A stretch of 64,000 nt of DNA, taken from assembly GCA_005408345.1 (NCBI GenBank), contig SEMN01000045.1, forward strand, positions 310,001 to 374,000, written 5' to 3'. The notes below the pieces were generated by a model. The model made no database searches and was not told the origin of the DNA. It was given only the letters and a program-made list of their open reading frames with translations. This document shows positions 48,501 to 60,700 of this stretch, one piece after another. The stretch comes from Macquaria australasica. Lineage: Eukaryota; Chordata; Actinopteri; Centrarchiformes; Percichthyidae. How positions within the stretch are numbered: position 1 is the first letter of the stretch; the number at the start of each line of letters is the position of its first letter. The position numbers and the translations under genes were made by a program.

Positions 48501-50157
48501 GTCCTCAGATGCCTTTGACAGTGAGCTGATCATGCAAACACTCAGACAGATCCTGCAGGGGATGACGGTTCAGATCCCAGTTTATGACTTTGTCAGTCAT
48601 TCCAGGTGAGCACCTCTTGTCTGTTGCATGTCACAGTTGCTGTTTGGCTGCAGAATAGACACTTAATCCACAATTACAAGTCACATTAAATGGGTTCCTG
48701 AACCTAATGTTTGGTTTATAGATTTAGTTTAAATTTGCATCAGTCTGTCACTGACGGAGGAGAAAACTCATCTGTGTGTGTTCTTCCAGGAAAGAGGAGT
48801 TTGTTACGGTGTATCCCGCCGATGTGGTCCTGTTTGAGGGCATCCTCATGTTCTACTCGCAGGAAATCCGAGACCTGTTCCAGATGAAGCTCTTTGTCGA
48901 CACAGATCCAGACACACGGCTCTCACGCCGAGGTGTGTGGTGAGAGTTGGGTCAACACCCACCACCGCTGTAGCAATTGTAGAGCAGTGCACCACCTAAA
49001 TTTTAGTTTAACAATAAACCAAAGTAATCCTGTTGATAAAAGGCACAAGTAGACTTGTTGCAGCAGGAACATTTTAATACTAGAAGTCACCACTGACTAC
49101 TAGTGGTGAATACTATAGTGGGTTTTTATATATATATGTATTGTAGTCATTTTGTTAAATGGCTAGTATTTATGTCTATCTTTTTTGTGCTTTCTCTGTT
49201 TCAGTTCTAAGAGACATCAGTGAGCGTGGTAGAGAGCTGGAGCAAGTGCTGGCTCAGTACATCACTTTTGTGAAACCGGCCTTTGAGGAGTTCTGTTTAC
49301 CAGTAAGTGACGAATCCTAACTCACAAGCATCTGTAGGTAGTAGTGCAGTAGAGCCCGACCAACCCTGTCAGCCAGTTTGAGCTTACAGCAGATGTTGGT
49401 TTTGCCATTACATTGTTTGTCCACCAGGGAGCACTGCTTTTTATTTTATTAACTGTAAAATGCCCCACTCAGTTCATATCTTGGTCACAATTCTTGAATC
49501 ATCAAATTGAAAGGGATCCTTATCAAAATGTTTGTTTATGTTTTGTTTATTTATTAAAATCTATTGGTTATGAGATTTCTTTTTAACTCCCACGTATCTA
49601 CACATCTGATGGAGAAAAATGTTGTTTTGCCAGTAACTTGAGCACTGACCTCATCTTTATGTCTACTAGACAAAGAAGTATGCAGATGTGATTATTCCAC
49701 GAGGAGCAGATAACCTTGGTAAGGATAATACAGTGTGAAGACATTGCATTAATTTGTGTTGGGTTTGAAGAGTACAAGTTTTGAAAATGAAAGAAATCTG
49801 GGCGTGTGGAGTTAGAAATTAGCATGCTCCTCATCTCAGCTTGAGTTGCGTTGTGGGTAATGTAGGCGCCAGGTTTTGACAAGGAAGAAGAGTTTGTGGA
49901 ATTAAAAAAAAAAAGAGGATATCTCTGGTTCTGCTGCCTCAATTTTGATGCTAAATCGCTGGCGTACTCTTTGAAATCACCTGCGTCACCATCTCTCTCT
50001 CTCTTTGTTTCCTGCAGTGGCCATCAACTTGATAGTACAGCACATCCAAGACATTCTGAACGGCGGCCTAAGCAAGCGTCACAATGGCTGCACAAACGGC
50101 CACACTACTACTCCACGTCAGCACCGGACCTCAGAGTCCAGCAGCCGGCCTCATTGA
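45570..50157 (+). CDS. uck2: Uridine-cytidine kinase 2
   Basis: Seven exons: 45570-45653, 47827-47986, 48509-48605, 48790-48932, 49205-49302, 49670-49718, 50018-50157, giving 256 aa (human UCK2 261). It phosphorylates uridine and cytidine to UMP and CMP in pyrimidine salvage. The Walker A loop GVSGGTASGKSSVCEKI is split by intron 1 directly after the catalytic-loop Lys28. Further matches: VAILSQDSFYKVLTPEQK, GQFNFDHPDAFDSELI, VPVYDF-type PVYDFVSHSR, VLFEGILMFYSQEIRDLFQM, KLFVDTDPDTRLSRRVLRDI and [20 protein letters not shown]. The C-terminus is a low-complexity tail rich in His, Thr and Ser. The wording of the core fits UCK2 better than UCK1 or UCKL1. Intron 1 (45654-47826) has no recognised feature apart from CpG-rich sequence in its first kilobase. 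Confidence 0.95.
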
Positions 50158-52070
50158 CCTCGTTGCACCTCTCTTCAGAGCGGAGAGGAGTGTCTGGGTT
50201 GCACTGTAAATAATGCCCGTTGGCATCACTGAATTTAAGAGCAAACGAAAAAGAGATGCAAAAAGAATTGAAATGCCTTTTTTATTATATTATTATTATT
50301 ATTGACTACCCTTGTTATTAGTTACTTTCCTTGTAATTGTTGAACTTGGGATTTAGCTTTTTGTCAGAAGGGTAAAAGAGACCATCTTGTGGTGAGACCA
50401 TGGGTTATAAAATTGACCCCATGCATTTTCCTCCCAGATTGCATTTTGGTTTGCTTGCCGCTAATGAATAAAAGAGGGGAGTCCTTTTACTATTTTTATT
50501 TTTATTTTTGTAATGTCTGAAAAAACTTGAACCCCTAATGGCTGGGGGAGTCAGATAAATGTTTGGGTGGGTTCCAAACAAAGAAGGATTTGGATTAGAA
50601 GACAAGCTGAAGAAACCAGGATTGCACTCTGTATTTGTACTGACAATCTTGGGAGTGTTTCATACCCCTTTTTTCAGTGTTTAAGTTCCCTCATTGTATT
50701 GTGTGGTGTAATGTGTTACACTAGAAGTCTGTTTACTACACAAAGTGTCCACCACATTGATTCTGCATAACGTCTGCAGCAGCAGTAACACACTACATGA
50801 TTTTTCAGTACTGATTGTCACATGCAGAATAACGCTACTACCAGACCAATGAAGCCAAAGGCTGGAAGGTTCAACTGAGTACTGTATTAACGTAGTCTAG
50901 TGTTGTGGGTATTGTTACATTCTTAGGACGTGTGGCCCCTCCAATTAATGGCCTATTGATGTATGACTGTCCCAGTCAAAAGTCAGTCATACAAGTACTC
51001 ATCTTTTGTGAATCAAAATGAATTAATTCGTGAGGGTATTCCAATTGCTTGCGTTCTCGTGACAGAATGAGCCCTCTTGAATAAGATGAAGATATGACGT
51101 GTATACTCAGGTTGATAATACCATTTTGATTTGAAATGCCAGAAAGTGTGATATGGGTGTTCAATGCCACAGCAATATCAGTTTTCCCAGGTGTGCGGAT
51201 GTTAACCACGAAGACCCACCACAATGTCTCTGCAAAGTTGCCTCAGGTTAATATGTACAGTAAGTATCCACTAGAAACCAGTTTCCATTCTAACTTCAGG
51301 TTACAATAAAAAAACTGATGAACCAATTTTGCATTCCATGTGCTGTATTTGTTGTGTATAGTGCAATTGAATGAATGATTTGTACCATGAGATTTGTCCT
51401 GTATGGCTGTTGAATTGGATTGGGTTGTTGGATGATTTATGACTGAATGACGTCAATTGTTTAATGGTCAATAAACTGATAATGACGAGTGTCCATGTCT
51501 GAAGACTGATTATTTGGACAAAGTCTGTTAATTGTGCACTTTGACGAGATTTACATGCATGTGCGAATGTATCATGAGTGTCTATGCAAATAAAGACGGC
51601 TTCTCAGTAAAATAATGTTGCGTTGGTCATTCATGTTGCTTTTGGTGTGTCCGCTAGAGGGCGCAGCTACTGCTGTAGTTATGCTGACGAATATGTGTAC
51701 GTTTGGATGCGCGTAATCGTCCTGAATACTAACAATGACTGTAAAAAATAGTTGACACAGTACGCATGGTTGTCAACATGACAAGACATACTGTATGCGG
51801 TATAAAATTACCAATTTATGAACATATGTATTGCAAGCATGACACATATATTCACATATTCCTTTTCAGCTACGTTATTACCAAAGCAAAGCGGCGCTGC
51901 TCGATTTCTAAAACAAAACAGCCGTCAAATTGTTACTATTTTTTACACTACTATGTCATATAGCTGACGCCACCAACAAAAGTAAACAAGTCCTTTATGA
52001 CTCAGAAAGCCAGAATTTACTAGGAGTACCTGAAGGAGGCAGGAAAAGTCGTCAGAGGGGAAGCGTCAAG
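50158..52070 (+). other. uck2 3'UTR and uck2/czib spacer
   Basis: Contains a TTA/ATT-rich run at 50281-50303 and two canonical AATAAA signals, 51470-51475 and 51589-51594. Either would give a 3'UTR of about 1.3-1.4 kb. The last 450 bases before the czib start codon contain no coding exon and presumably its promoter. Confidence 0.6.
51470..51594 (+). terminator. uck2 poly(A) signals (two)
   Basis: AATAAA at 51470-51475 and at 51589-51594 on the coding strand; alternative polyadenylation is possible. Confidence 0.5.
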
Positions 52071-54527
52071 ATGGTGGTATGTCGCTGCAGCATGTTTCTG
52101 ATGTAAACAGTGAAACAATATAGCTAATTTTGGGTGAATTTTAACCTCTCCTTTTGTCAAATGCATGACAGAAATTTGGGCTCCAGTTCAAAGCCACTCT
52201 GGAGAATGTCACCAACGTGAGACCACTGGGCGACGACTTCCGCTGGTTTCTGAAGGTAGGAGGGCTGTCAAGCTAGCATGCTAGTTCACCTCTTCACATG
52301 TTAGTGTATCATCTCATTTTCCTCTCTGTGTTCGATAATGGGTGTCGTCTTGTTGTTCTTCATCATTTTTATAATTATTTATTTTTTTCCGTGCCCTCTC
52401 ACTTTCCGTCTCACTCACACAAGCACTGTTTTTGTATCTTTTCCCCTTACTTCAGCTGAAGTGTGGAAACTGTGGAGAGATCCCAGATAAATGGCAGTAT
52501 GTAACCCTAGTGGTGAGAACAAAAATGATCTTTGTGTCCATGCAGTTTGGCACGTTTTGTACATATTGTCACATGCAGTATCCAAGCTGTTTTGTTTTGA
52601 ATGACTCCACAGGAGAGCGTGCCACTAAAAGGAGGAAGAAGCAGTGCCAGCATGGTGCAGAAGTGTAAACTTTGTGCCAGGGAAAATTCAATTGGTACGA
52701 GCTAACATGCCATTTGACTCACTTTGACTTCATTTTGTGAGGTGAAAACTCTGGACGTATAACATATATCATCTGTTTCCTTACAGACATCCTGGGAGAC
52801 ACGATCACCCCTTATAATGTAAGCAAACATCCTGTACTAGTCTGTTTTCCTGCAGCCTGACAGTCCACACACGAGACTTATCTGTTCTGTCTCCAGTGCA
52901 GCTGTATTGCGCACAGCTACTCCCAGCATACACTGCAGCTTTAGGCAAACTCTGATGATTTAGATGCACGAAGCAACAGCAGAACGATGATTGTTATAGT
53001 TGTTTTTACGAGAACATTCTCAAATTAAAGGATAGGTTCACCGTTTTTCTGTCTTAAAACAATAGTCTGGTGCCCATATGAACATTGAAACAGGTTTTTC
53101 TTGCTGTAACCATCCTCCTGTTCATAATAGCCATTAAGAGATCCCTTCCTAATGCACTTCCAATGTAAGTGTTGAGTTTTATCCCCCATTTATTGTGAAC
53201 CTATACTTTTTAATAGTTTTCTGGAAACATTGTTGCCTTTTATCTTTCCTTAGTTGTGTCTTTTCAGTTCTGAAAATAACACACCTCCAAAAGATTTTAG
53301 AAATCCCTTTAACATATGCAGAAATCTGTCACATAGACCAACAGGATGACGGTGTGTTAAGTGCTGCTTGTTTTTCCAGCCATTAACAGTGTGCATGTCT
53401 CTCTAATGGTGCTATACGTTTTGCTGGGTTGAAGGCCGAGAACAGCGAGCGCTTCAAGACAATGGTGCAGTTTGAGTGTCGAGGTCTGGAGCCCGTTGAT
53501 TTCCAACCACAAGTGAGAATCTTTGAATAGATATGAGATTTCCAATGTGCGTAGCATAGGCCTTTTTCACAGCAGACATTTTAACTTTAGAAAAAGCGTA
53601 GGTGTTACTAATAACATTACATGATGGCTCAGTGTGACGGTAAGCCAACATGCACAGCATCAGCACTCTGAAACTGAAGCAGCTAAACGCAATTCAGCCA
53701 TCGTCCATTTTATGTTATTATTTACACCTGTGCTTTTCCTATTGTGACATGTCAAACTGTCTTCCTTGAAAAAGGACTAATGTCCAGTGTGTAAGTTTTT
53801 AACTTGATCTTGTCACTGTTGACATTTGGCCCGACAAACACAATTGTTGCATTCCATGTAGGTGTGCCCATTTCTTGGCTCTGGTTTTAAGCATGCTGAC
53901 TCACTGGAACACTTATTGGCACACCTAAATTGGATGAAATCAATTAATGTTAGTAGATACATCTGTACTGTATATTCCTCCTGAGTCAGACAGGTAAGGT
54001 AACTTAAGAAAAAACCTTGTAAAAACTGGACAATATTATAATATCATGTGATTCTTTTCCATTTCTTCCTTTTTTAAAATCCACTCCAGGCTGGCTTCGC
54101 CGCACAAGGAGAAGAGTCTGGAACACAGTTTCCTGAAATCAACCTACAAGAAAAAGTAAGTGCAGTGGAAGCAACTTGTCCCTGAGAGTACGTCAGTTTT
54201 TGTTTAGATTTAGCCTGTTGCACAAATGTTAACCTTTCAGAGAATATTTGAATTGAAACAGAATTTCAATCTTTCATACAGCACCGTTGGATATCATTAA
54301 TATCCAATGGTGCTGTAAGTTGTGTTGAGTGAGTGAATTCCAGTAGTTATTTTGTTGCAGGTTTTTTCATTCATAATATGTACTTCTGCTTCAGTCAGTG
54401 ATTTTTCTTTCTTCTGAAAATGACTTTTGTACGTAAATGTACATTTCAGGACTGGACAGACTACGATGAGAAAGTCAACGAGTCGGTGGGAATATACGAG
54501 GTCACACACCAGTTCATCAAGTGCTGA
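52071..54527 (+). CDS. czib: CXXC motif-containing zinc-binding protein (CZIB, formerly C1orf123)
   Basis: Eight exons: 52071-52076, 52172-52255, 52456-52512, 52613-52694, 52787-52818, 53435-53512, 54090-54155, 54450-54527, giving 160 aa, the same length as human CZIB. The first coding exon carries only Met-Val and ends at a strong gtatgt donor. The two zinc-binding CXXC pairs are intact: KCGNCGEI near residue 33 and KCKLCAREN near residue 67. The rest matches closely: QFKATLENVTNVRPLGDDFR, ECRGLEPVDFQPQAGFAAQG, NLQEKDWTDYDEKVNESVGI and EVTHQFIKC. The family (DUF866) is conserved in eukaryotes; its biochemical role beyond zinc binding is not settled. A poly(A) signal is at 54734-54739. Confidence 0.95.
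53027..53400. mobile_element. Dispersed fish repeat in czib intron 5
   Basis: Starts aaaggataggttcaccgttt, then tgtcttaaaacaatagtctg and tcttgctgtaaccatcctcc, a string I recognise as a very common teleost interspersed repeat. The right end is uncertain. Its class (SINE or MITE) cannot be settled from this copy. Confidence 0.45.
53559..53775. mobile_element. TIR element, copy D (same family as 20819-21014)
   Basis: Left end ggcctttttcacagcagaca with ttttaactt; right end gtgacatgtcaaactgtctt with ccttgaaaaagg. The interior shares gcagctaaacgcaattcagc with copy C (gcagctaaatggaattcagc). It lies in czib intron 6, 32 kb from copy C. Confidence 0.7.
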
Positions 54528-54733
54528 TGTCATGTGATGAGCCTCAGAGATGGGTGAATGAACACTACAGCTGAACATCCTCAGGCCTCTTTCCTGGCAT
54601 CAAGGATGCTGAGGTGCTGAGGTGGTGTGGTTTGGTTGATGATGAACATGAGCAGGTGTGGGTTACCGGTCACAGGTTGTCCATACATGTCTTGGATTAA
54701 TCGACATATTCAAGGTTTTCTTTTCACTGGCTC

Positions 54734-54739
54734 AATAAA
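54734..54739 (+). terminator. czib poly(A) signal
   Basis: AATAAA 207 bases after the czib stop codon. Confidence 0.65.
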
Positions 54740-54989
54740 ATTGAAATGTGAAACTTTTGAGTTAAGCTTTTTCTTTGCACATTTGAGTGCCATTTTCAGT
54801 GGTCAGTAGGCATATAGTAGTAGGGTACTATTATGCCAAAAGCAATCTGTGAGATGACAAAAAAGTCCAGAACAACCATTTACAGCTGTGTGTCACAAGA
54901 AACTTAAATCTCCTCAATGAAGCAAAGGTGTCCCGTTTGGCAAATACTAAAACGCAACATCAGCTGATTGGAAAGAACTGAAGGAGACT

Positions 54990-55556
54990 ATTTAACCAAG
55001 GAGAAGCCATCAATGTGTCTCTCAGACCCCGTTCCAACCAGGCTGCTTAAAGAAGTTTTACCCTTAGCACTTAGTTTCCTTGTGGTTCCTAGAGTCTCTA
55101 AAAGTAGAATGGGAGCCAGAGCCTTCAGCTATCAAGCTCCTCTCCTGTGGAACCAGATCCCAGTTTGTGTACGGGAGGCGGACAACCTCCTCACATTTAA
55201 GAGTAGGCTTAAGACTTTCCTCTTTGATAAAGCTTATAGTAGGGCTGACTCAGGTGACCCCTGAGCCACCTCTTAGTTATGCTGATATAGGCCTAGACTG
55301 CCGGGGGACTTCCTATGATGCACTGAGCTCCTCTCTCCTCTCCCTCTCCTCACCCAGAGCCTGGTTCTGCTCGAGGTTTCTGCCTGTTAAAAGAGTTTTT
55401 TCTTGCCACTGTCACCTAGTGCTGCTCATGGTGGGAACTGTTGGGTCTCTAAATGTAAAGAGTCGGTCTAGACCTGCTCTATATGAAAAAGTGCCCTGAG
55501 ATAACTTTGTTATGATATGGCGCTATATAAATAAAACTGAATTGAATTGAATTGAA
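54990..55556 (+). mobile_element. 5'-truncated Rex1/L2-type LINE, 3' end
   Basis: The plus-strand frame encodes the end of a CR1/L2/Rex1-type reverse transcriptase protein: VPRVSKSRMGARAFSYQAPL, then LWNQIPVCVREADNLLTFKS and RLKTFLFDKAY, stopping at 55262-55264. A 3'UTR follows with cgctatataaataaaactga and a short (TTGAA)n tail at 55538-55556. Such tails are usual for these elements. Only the last ~570 bp is present. Confidence 0.75.
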
Positions 55557-56276
55557 AGAGCTCTCACTCTGTCAGTATTTCAAGGTACCATAAACTGTCC
55601 AGAAATTGCTATCAACGTAAAGTTGTGGGGAAAGGGTTATATCATTATATCCCAGTAACAAAGGCAATAACTTTCCTCAGGTCAGCCACATTTCCACATA
55701 ACACCATGCACAACACAGCACCAATGGAAAAATGTATTTAAAAAAAAATCAAAATAAGGCAAAATGTTAAATGATTGAACACAAACAAAAGGACAAATGA
55801 GTGCCTAAAATATTACTACACATTTGACATTTACTCAGCTTCTGCACACTGCAGCAGCCACATGTAGTACAATAATATGTTCAAGTACCAATGAAAAAAT
55901 AAAAAAGACTGGCTGGCAAATCATACATGGAGACAACCCTTGAGGGGAAAGTGATCTCACCCTGGTTCAGTTGTGGAAAGTTAGAAAGATAGCCTGACAC
56001 AGACAGCTAAAAGTTATTTGCCAAATTTGTATACAAGCCAGTCTAATAACAACGCAGCTATTTTATTAATAAGAATTTAAGGAGAACAATGTTTGTGGCA
56101 CATTAGCAGACAGAAAAGTGTTGTTTTTCCCCACCGAGTGACGCATCATCTCGGACATACACGATCTTTGCTTAATGGGGATTTAGCTGGACCCTGTTGC
56201 TGCTGCTGCTGTTTGCTGTTCTCAGACCTGCCTGTTGCCTGTCTCTGTCCGGCCCAGCTGCTGAAGAGAAGCGACC
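55557..56276. other. czib/scp2 spacer and scp2 promoter
   Basis: AT-rich, no coding exon. A short CTG run (tgctgctgctgctg, near 56197-56212) and a CT/GC-rich stretch precede the scp2 start codon at 56277. No TATA box recognised. Confidence 0.5.
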
Positions 56277-57694
56277 ATGTCACCTGGAAAGAAGAATAGG
56301 GTGTTTGTCATCGGTGTGGGCATGACAAAGGTAATATTGTCTTACGTATTTATTGTGTCAGTCCGCAAGACGACAAGAACGACTTTATGCCAGACTTGAG
56401 GCTAGCATAGTTGGCTAACTCCAGATTGCAGTGCATTGAACATGTTCCACTTAAAAACGTCAGCTTTTATACTTTAATGTTACAGTTAGCTGAGAGTCCG
56501 TGGTGTTAAGAACTGCCCATATTGGTCATATTGTGTCAATTAGCTCTGTATCACAACTGACACTAACACATTGTAAACATTAGCTAGCTGAGTTAGCCCA
56601 CACAAGGTAACATTGCTGCAGTTTACGTTTGTATTTTTGGTTTTAAAGTTGTCGGTTTTCGTGAGTGAGGTCTGGGTTGAATGTTTAAACGTACATTGGA
56701 CCGTATCTCATGCCTCCTCCAATGCCCACATTTTGAGTCCATAGTTCATGGCCAACAGAGCTGCTAACTGGGCTAAGGGTCATGATCACCCCAGCAGGCT
56801 GCTGACATTATGAAGTGTAACTCCAGAGCTGTTTAGTTAGTGTCAAGTCTGGTAGGAAAAGTCTCAAGGAGAGCTTTAAGGCCTCTGTGTGTTGACCTTT
56901 AAGTGCATTTGAAATTGTTCCCTTTGCACCTGTTTATGTATTCTATGAACTGAGATCATGTCAGTTTAGTGTATTTTAATGTGGGTTTATGAGAATATTA
57001 CAATAGTGCTTCAAATGGAATAACTGTCATTATGAAACTGTGTCGCTGTACAAGCCTGATCCCCCTGTCACACTCAATAGCAGACTGAATAGTATACAGA
57101 CAGTATTTCTCTTATCTTTTTATACATGAATGATGTTCATATTGTAGTAGTGCTATCGCCTCCAGTCCTACACATGTGCTGTCCAACACTTAATGTCAGT
57201 GCCTTTTCCGTCTTGTCCTTTTCTTTGTCTTTTCTGTTTAATGTGGGTATTGGATTTTAATATTCTTGAGGTTATGACTTCATTTGCAAACATGCAAAAC
57301 AAATGTGTCCTGAGGAGGATGTTACCAAAAAGAAAAGAAATATTTTGTCCTAAAATCAATTGTTGATTTTAATTCAAAATGTAAAATGCATTTCTGTACA
57401 AAAACAAGCCTTAACAAGTTTGCAAAATGTGATTTGCACCTTTTCAAATAATTATTATAATATCAAATCTATTCACGATACAAAATATTTTTTGCACATA
57501 GTTCTTAATAGATTGATGTGTACATCTGTGTATTTGCTTTGCAAGTAGGGCTACAACTAAAGATTATTTTCATTATTGATTATTCTGCAGATTATTTATT
57601 AACTGTTGGTCTATAAAATGTCAAAAAATTGTGAAAAAATGCATCACAACTTCCCAGAGCCTAAGGTGACATCTTCAAATGTCTTCTTTTGTCT

Positions 57695-57761
<67 letters not shown>

Positions 57762-60700
57762 TGTATGTCAATTGACTAATCGTTTCAGCTCTATTTGCAA
57801 GTTCATCACAATTGTCTTATCAGTACAGCTCGATTAGAGTGACTCTACCTGTAATTTAAGTTTCATCTTATGTAATGGTTACGGTGACAATAAAGTTAAA
57901 TGTTTACTAATGCAAAATAATTAACCTGAGCATCTTATCCTGCACCTGAGAACAGGAAGAACAGATATGAATGCTTATGTTGAGTCTCACCATCGTCTCT
58001 CACACTTCTGTATTTTTGCTGCAGTTTGACAAACCTGGAGCCCGAGGTGACTATGATTACCCTGATATGGCCAAGGAAGCAGGTGCTTATCTTTACGGAA
58101 TATGGACATTGCTCAGTCACTGAAAAGATACCATATCTCAATATCTGTGAGACGGATCTCGCTGTATAACATGTAACAAAGTGTATTATTACTGTATTTT
58201 AGGTCAAAAGGCTCTAGCAGATGCAGGAATCCCATATTCTGCCATTGAACAAGCCTGTGTAGGATACGTCTATGGTAAGACCTTGTTGTTAAGTCTCCAG
58301 TAAAATGTTACATGTTGTCCACTAAAATAGTGAACAGTACCAACTTTGATATTCCTATGTACATACAGTACAATATATTCTCTCATGGCACTCTTGTAAC
58401 TTCCTATATACTATGTCTTCTATAAACATACATTTTATATGTTAGTAAAATGCTTTTGGTCATGAAAGAAAAACGATGTCTCTCATATTGTAAAAAAAAG
58501 TAAGATAGATAAAGAATAACACCATATCCCCTTACCTTAATCCCTCAGGGGACTCCACATGTGGGCAGAGGGCCATTTACCACAGCCTGGGCCTGACCGG
58601 GATCCCCATCATCAACGTGAACAACAACTGCTCCACAGGCTCCACTGCTATCTTCATGGCACGGCAGATGGTTCAAGGAGGTGAGTCAAGCAGGACGCCT
58701 CGAAAGTGATCAAAATCTATGCTTTTTTAAAAGGGGGCTGTAAAAAGCTTGTAGTTTGCTCTGTAACAGATACTAAAGGCTGCGGCCAGTCGGGTGGTTT
58801 CAGTGGATTTCAGTAATGACATATATGACAATAATGTTTTCACCTTAGAAAAAAGTATGTCCATAGAAACTTCACCATTAGAGGAAGACTTCTGCATCAT
58901 AATCCATGATCTGGTATGTAACTGAAACAGTTAAACCCACTCTTTGAGCACTTCTCACCTCCTTTTGCAGGTCTTGCGGACTGTGTGCTTGCCCTCGGAT
59001 TTGAGAGGATGGAGAGGGGCTCTTTGTCCTCAAAGGTATAAAACTACATGTTGAACTGGATGTAGAGGAAGGTGGACAACGTAACGCTTCACAATACCTT
59101 GCAATTCCCCATGCAGGTGATGTTGTTATTGTGTCCACCTCCTTTAGCAACCAGCTGGTTGTTCTTGCTGAAAAACAGAGTGTCAGCTGAGGTCCACACT
59201 TATCCTCTGCCCCTGTATAAAACACAGGGATACAGCTCATTGATAAACATTTAAAAGTAGATCACAGCAGGCACAACAGATTAGTGTGGCTGCACCCTGG
59301 AAATGATGAACCTCTGCTTTCTTTTATTACTTTTCATTAGCTGCTTATTGCTGTTGAGGGCATTCCTATTACAGGGGGAAGAACCTCAAACACAAAGAGG
59401 CTGAGCAGTTTGTCAAAATGAATTTCTTTTTCGCTTCTAACCAAAACATAAAAAATATAGAAATATACCAATATCTATTATCAACAAAACAGGCATTACT
59501 ATATCATAAGACAGTACAGATGTGGAAGCTCCCTCCAGATGTTTGTGGTGTATTTGGTTTCTGACACATTTTCTGAAACATTTTGGAAATCCCAGCTTGT
59601 TTGTGTGTAAATGCAAATTCGCCAGACTGTACCATCATTCTCTACTTAAGTTGTCTTTTTTACAAGGTGAAAAACGGAAGTAAAATGTTATTTAAAAACC
59701 AACCTGTTTCTAGTTTATGGACAGGACCAATCCCATTGACAAGCACATGGAGGTGATGATCAGCCGCTACGGGATGGTGGCAGCTCCAGCAGCTGCACAG
59801 ATGTTCGGCAACGCTGGCAGGGAGCACATGGAGAAATATGGTACGTGCTGCATGTGAAAGGGAGGGTTGTGTGAACTCATTTGCATTGAGTTTAGGAGTT
59901 TAGGATTTTTTACTATATCATATACAGTAAATGTTTGTGTCAATGTTTGGATGTCTTCCAGGCACAAAACCTGAACACTTTGCCAAAATTGCCTGGAAAA
60001 ACCACAAGCATTCTACCAACAACCCGTGAGACACAGTTCAACTCCAAAAACAGATTATTGCTTCAAAATATCCTTGAATTTATTTTATATTCAAAATTTT
60101 GCTGAAATATGTGTCTCTACATCCATGCAGGTATTCCCAGTTCCAGGATCAGTACAGTTTGGAGCAGGTGATGGACTCCAGGAAGGTGTTTGACTTCCTC
60201 ACTCTGCTGCAGTGTTGGTAAGAGCCTCACTATGCCAGGACAGAGGCAAGCAAGTAGTTGTTACTTCCATTTGATCCAGTCACTAACACAACCAATGTCT
60301 GTTTGCCCTGCTCTTCTTCTCTCATCAGCCCTACGTCAGATGGTGCTGGAGCAGCCGTCTTGGCCAGCGAGGCCTTCGTCAGGAAACACCACCTGGAGAA
60401 CCAGGCGGTGGAGATTGTGGCCCAAGAGATGGTGACTGACCTCGCCTCCACGTTTGAAGAAAACAGCTGCATTAAGATGGTAAGAAAATATCGTGACAAC
60501 AGACTGAATGGCGCCTTAGGCTGATCGGCGTCCACAGACCAGACGAATCATGAGAAGAACATCCTCCAACCACAAAGCTCTTTTTATTACTTTGAAACAC
60601 CGACGTATGAATGTCAAGAACACAAAACCGCAGAGAAACTAGACAAACTGTGAAAGAATGCAAAGTTGAGCGACACCAAATCAAGCATGGCTGAAGAAGA

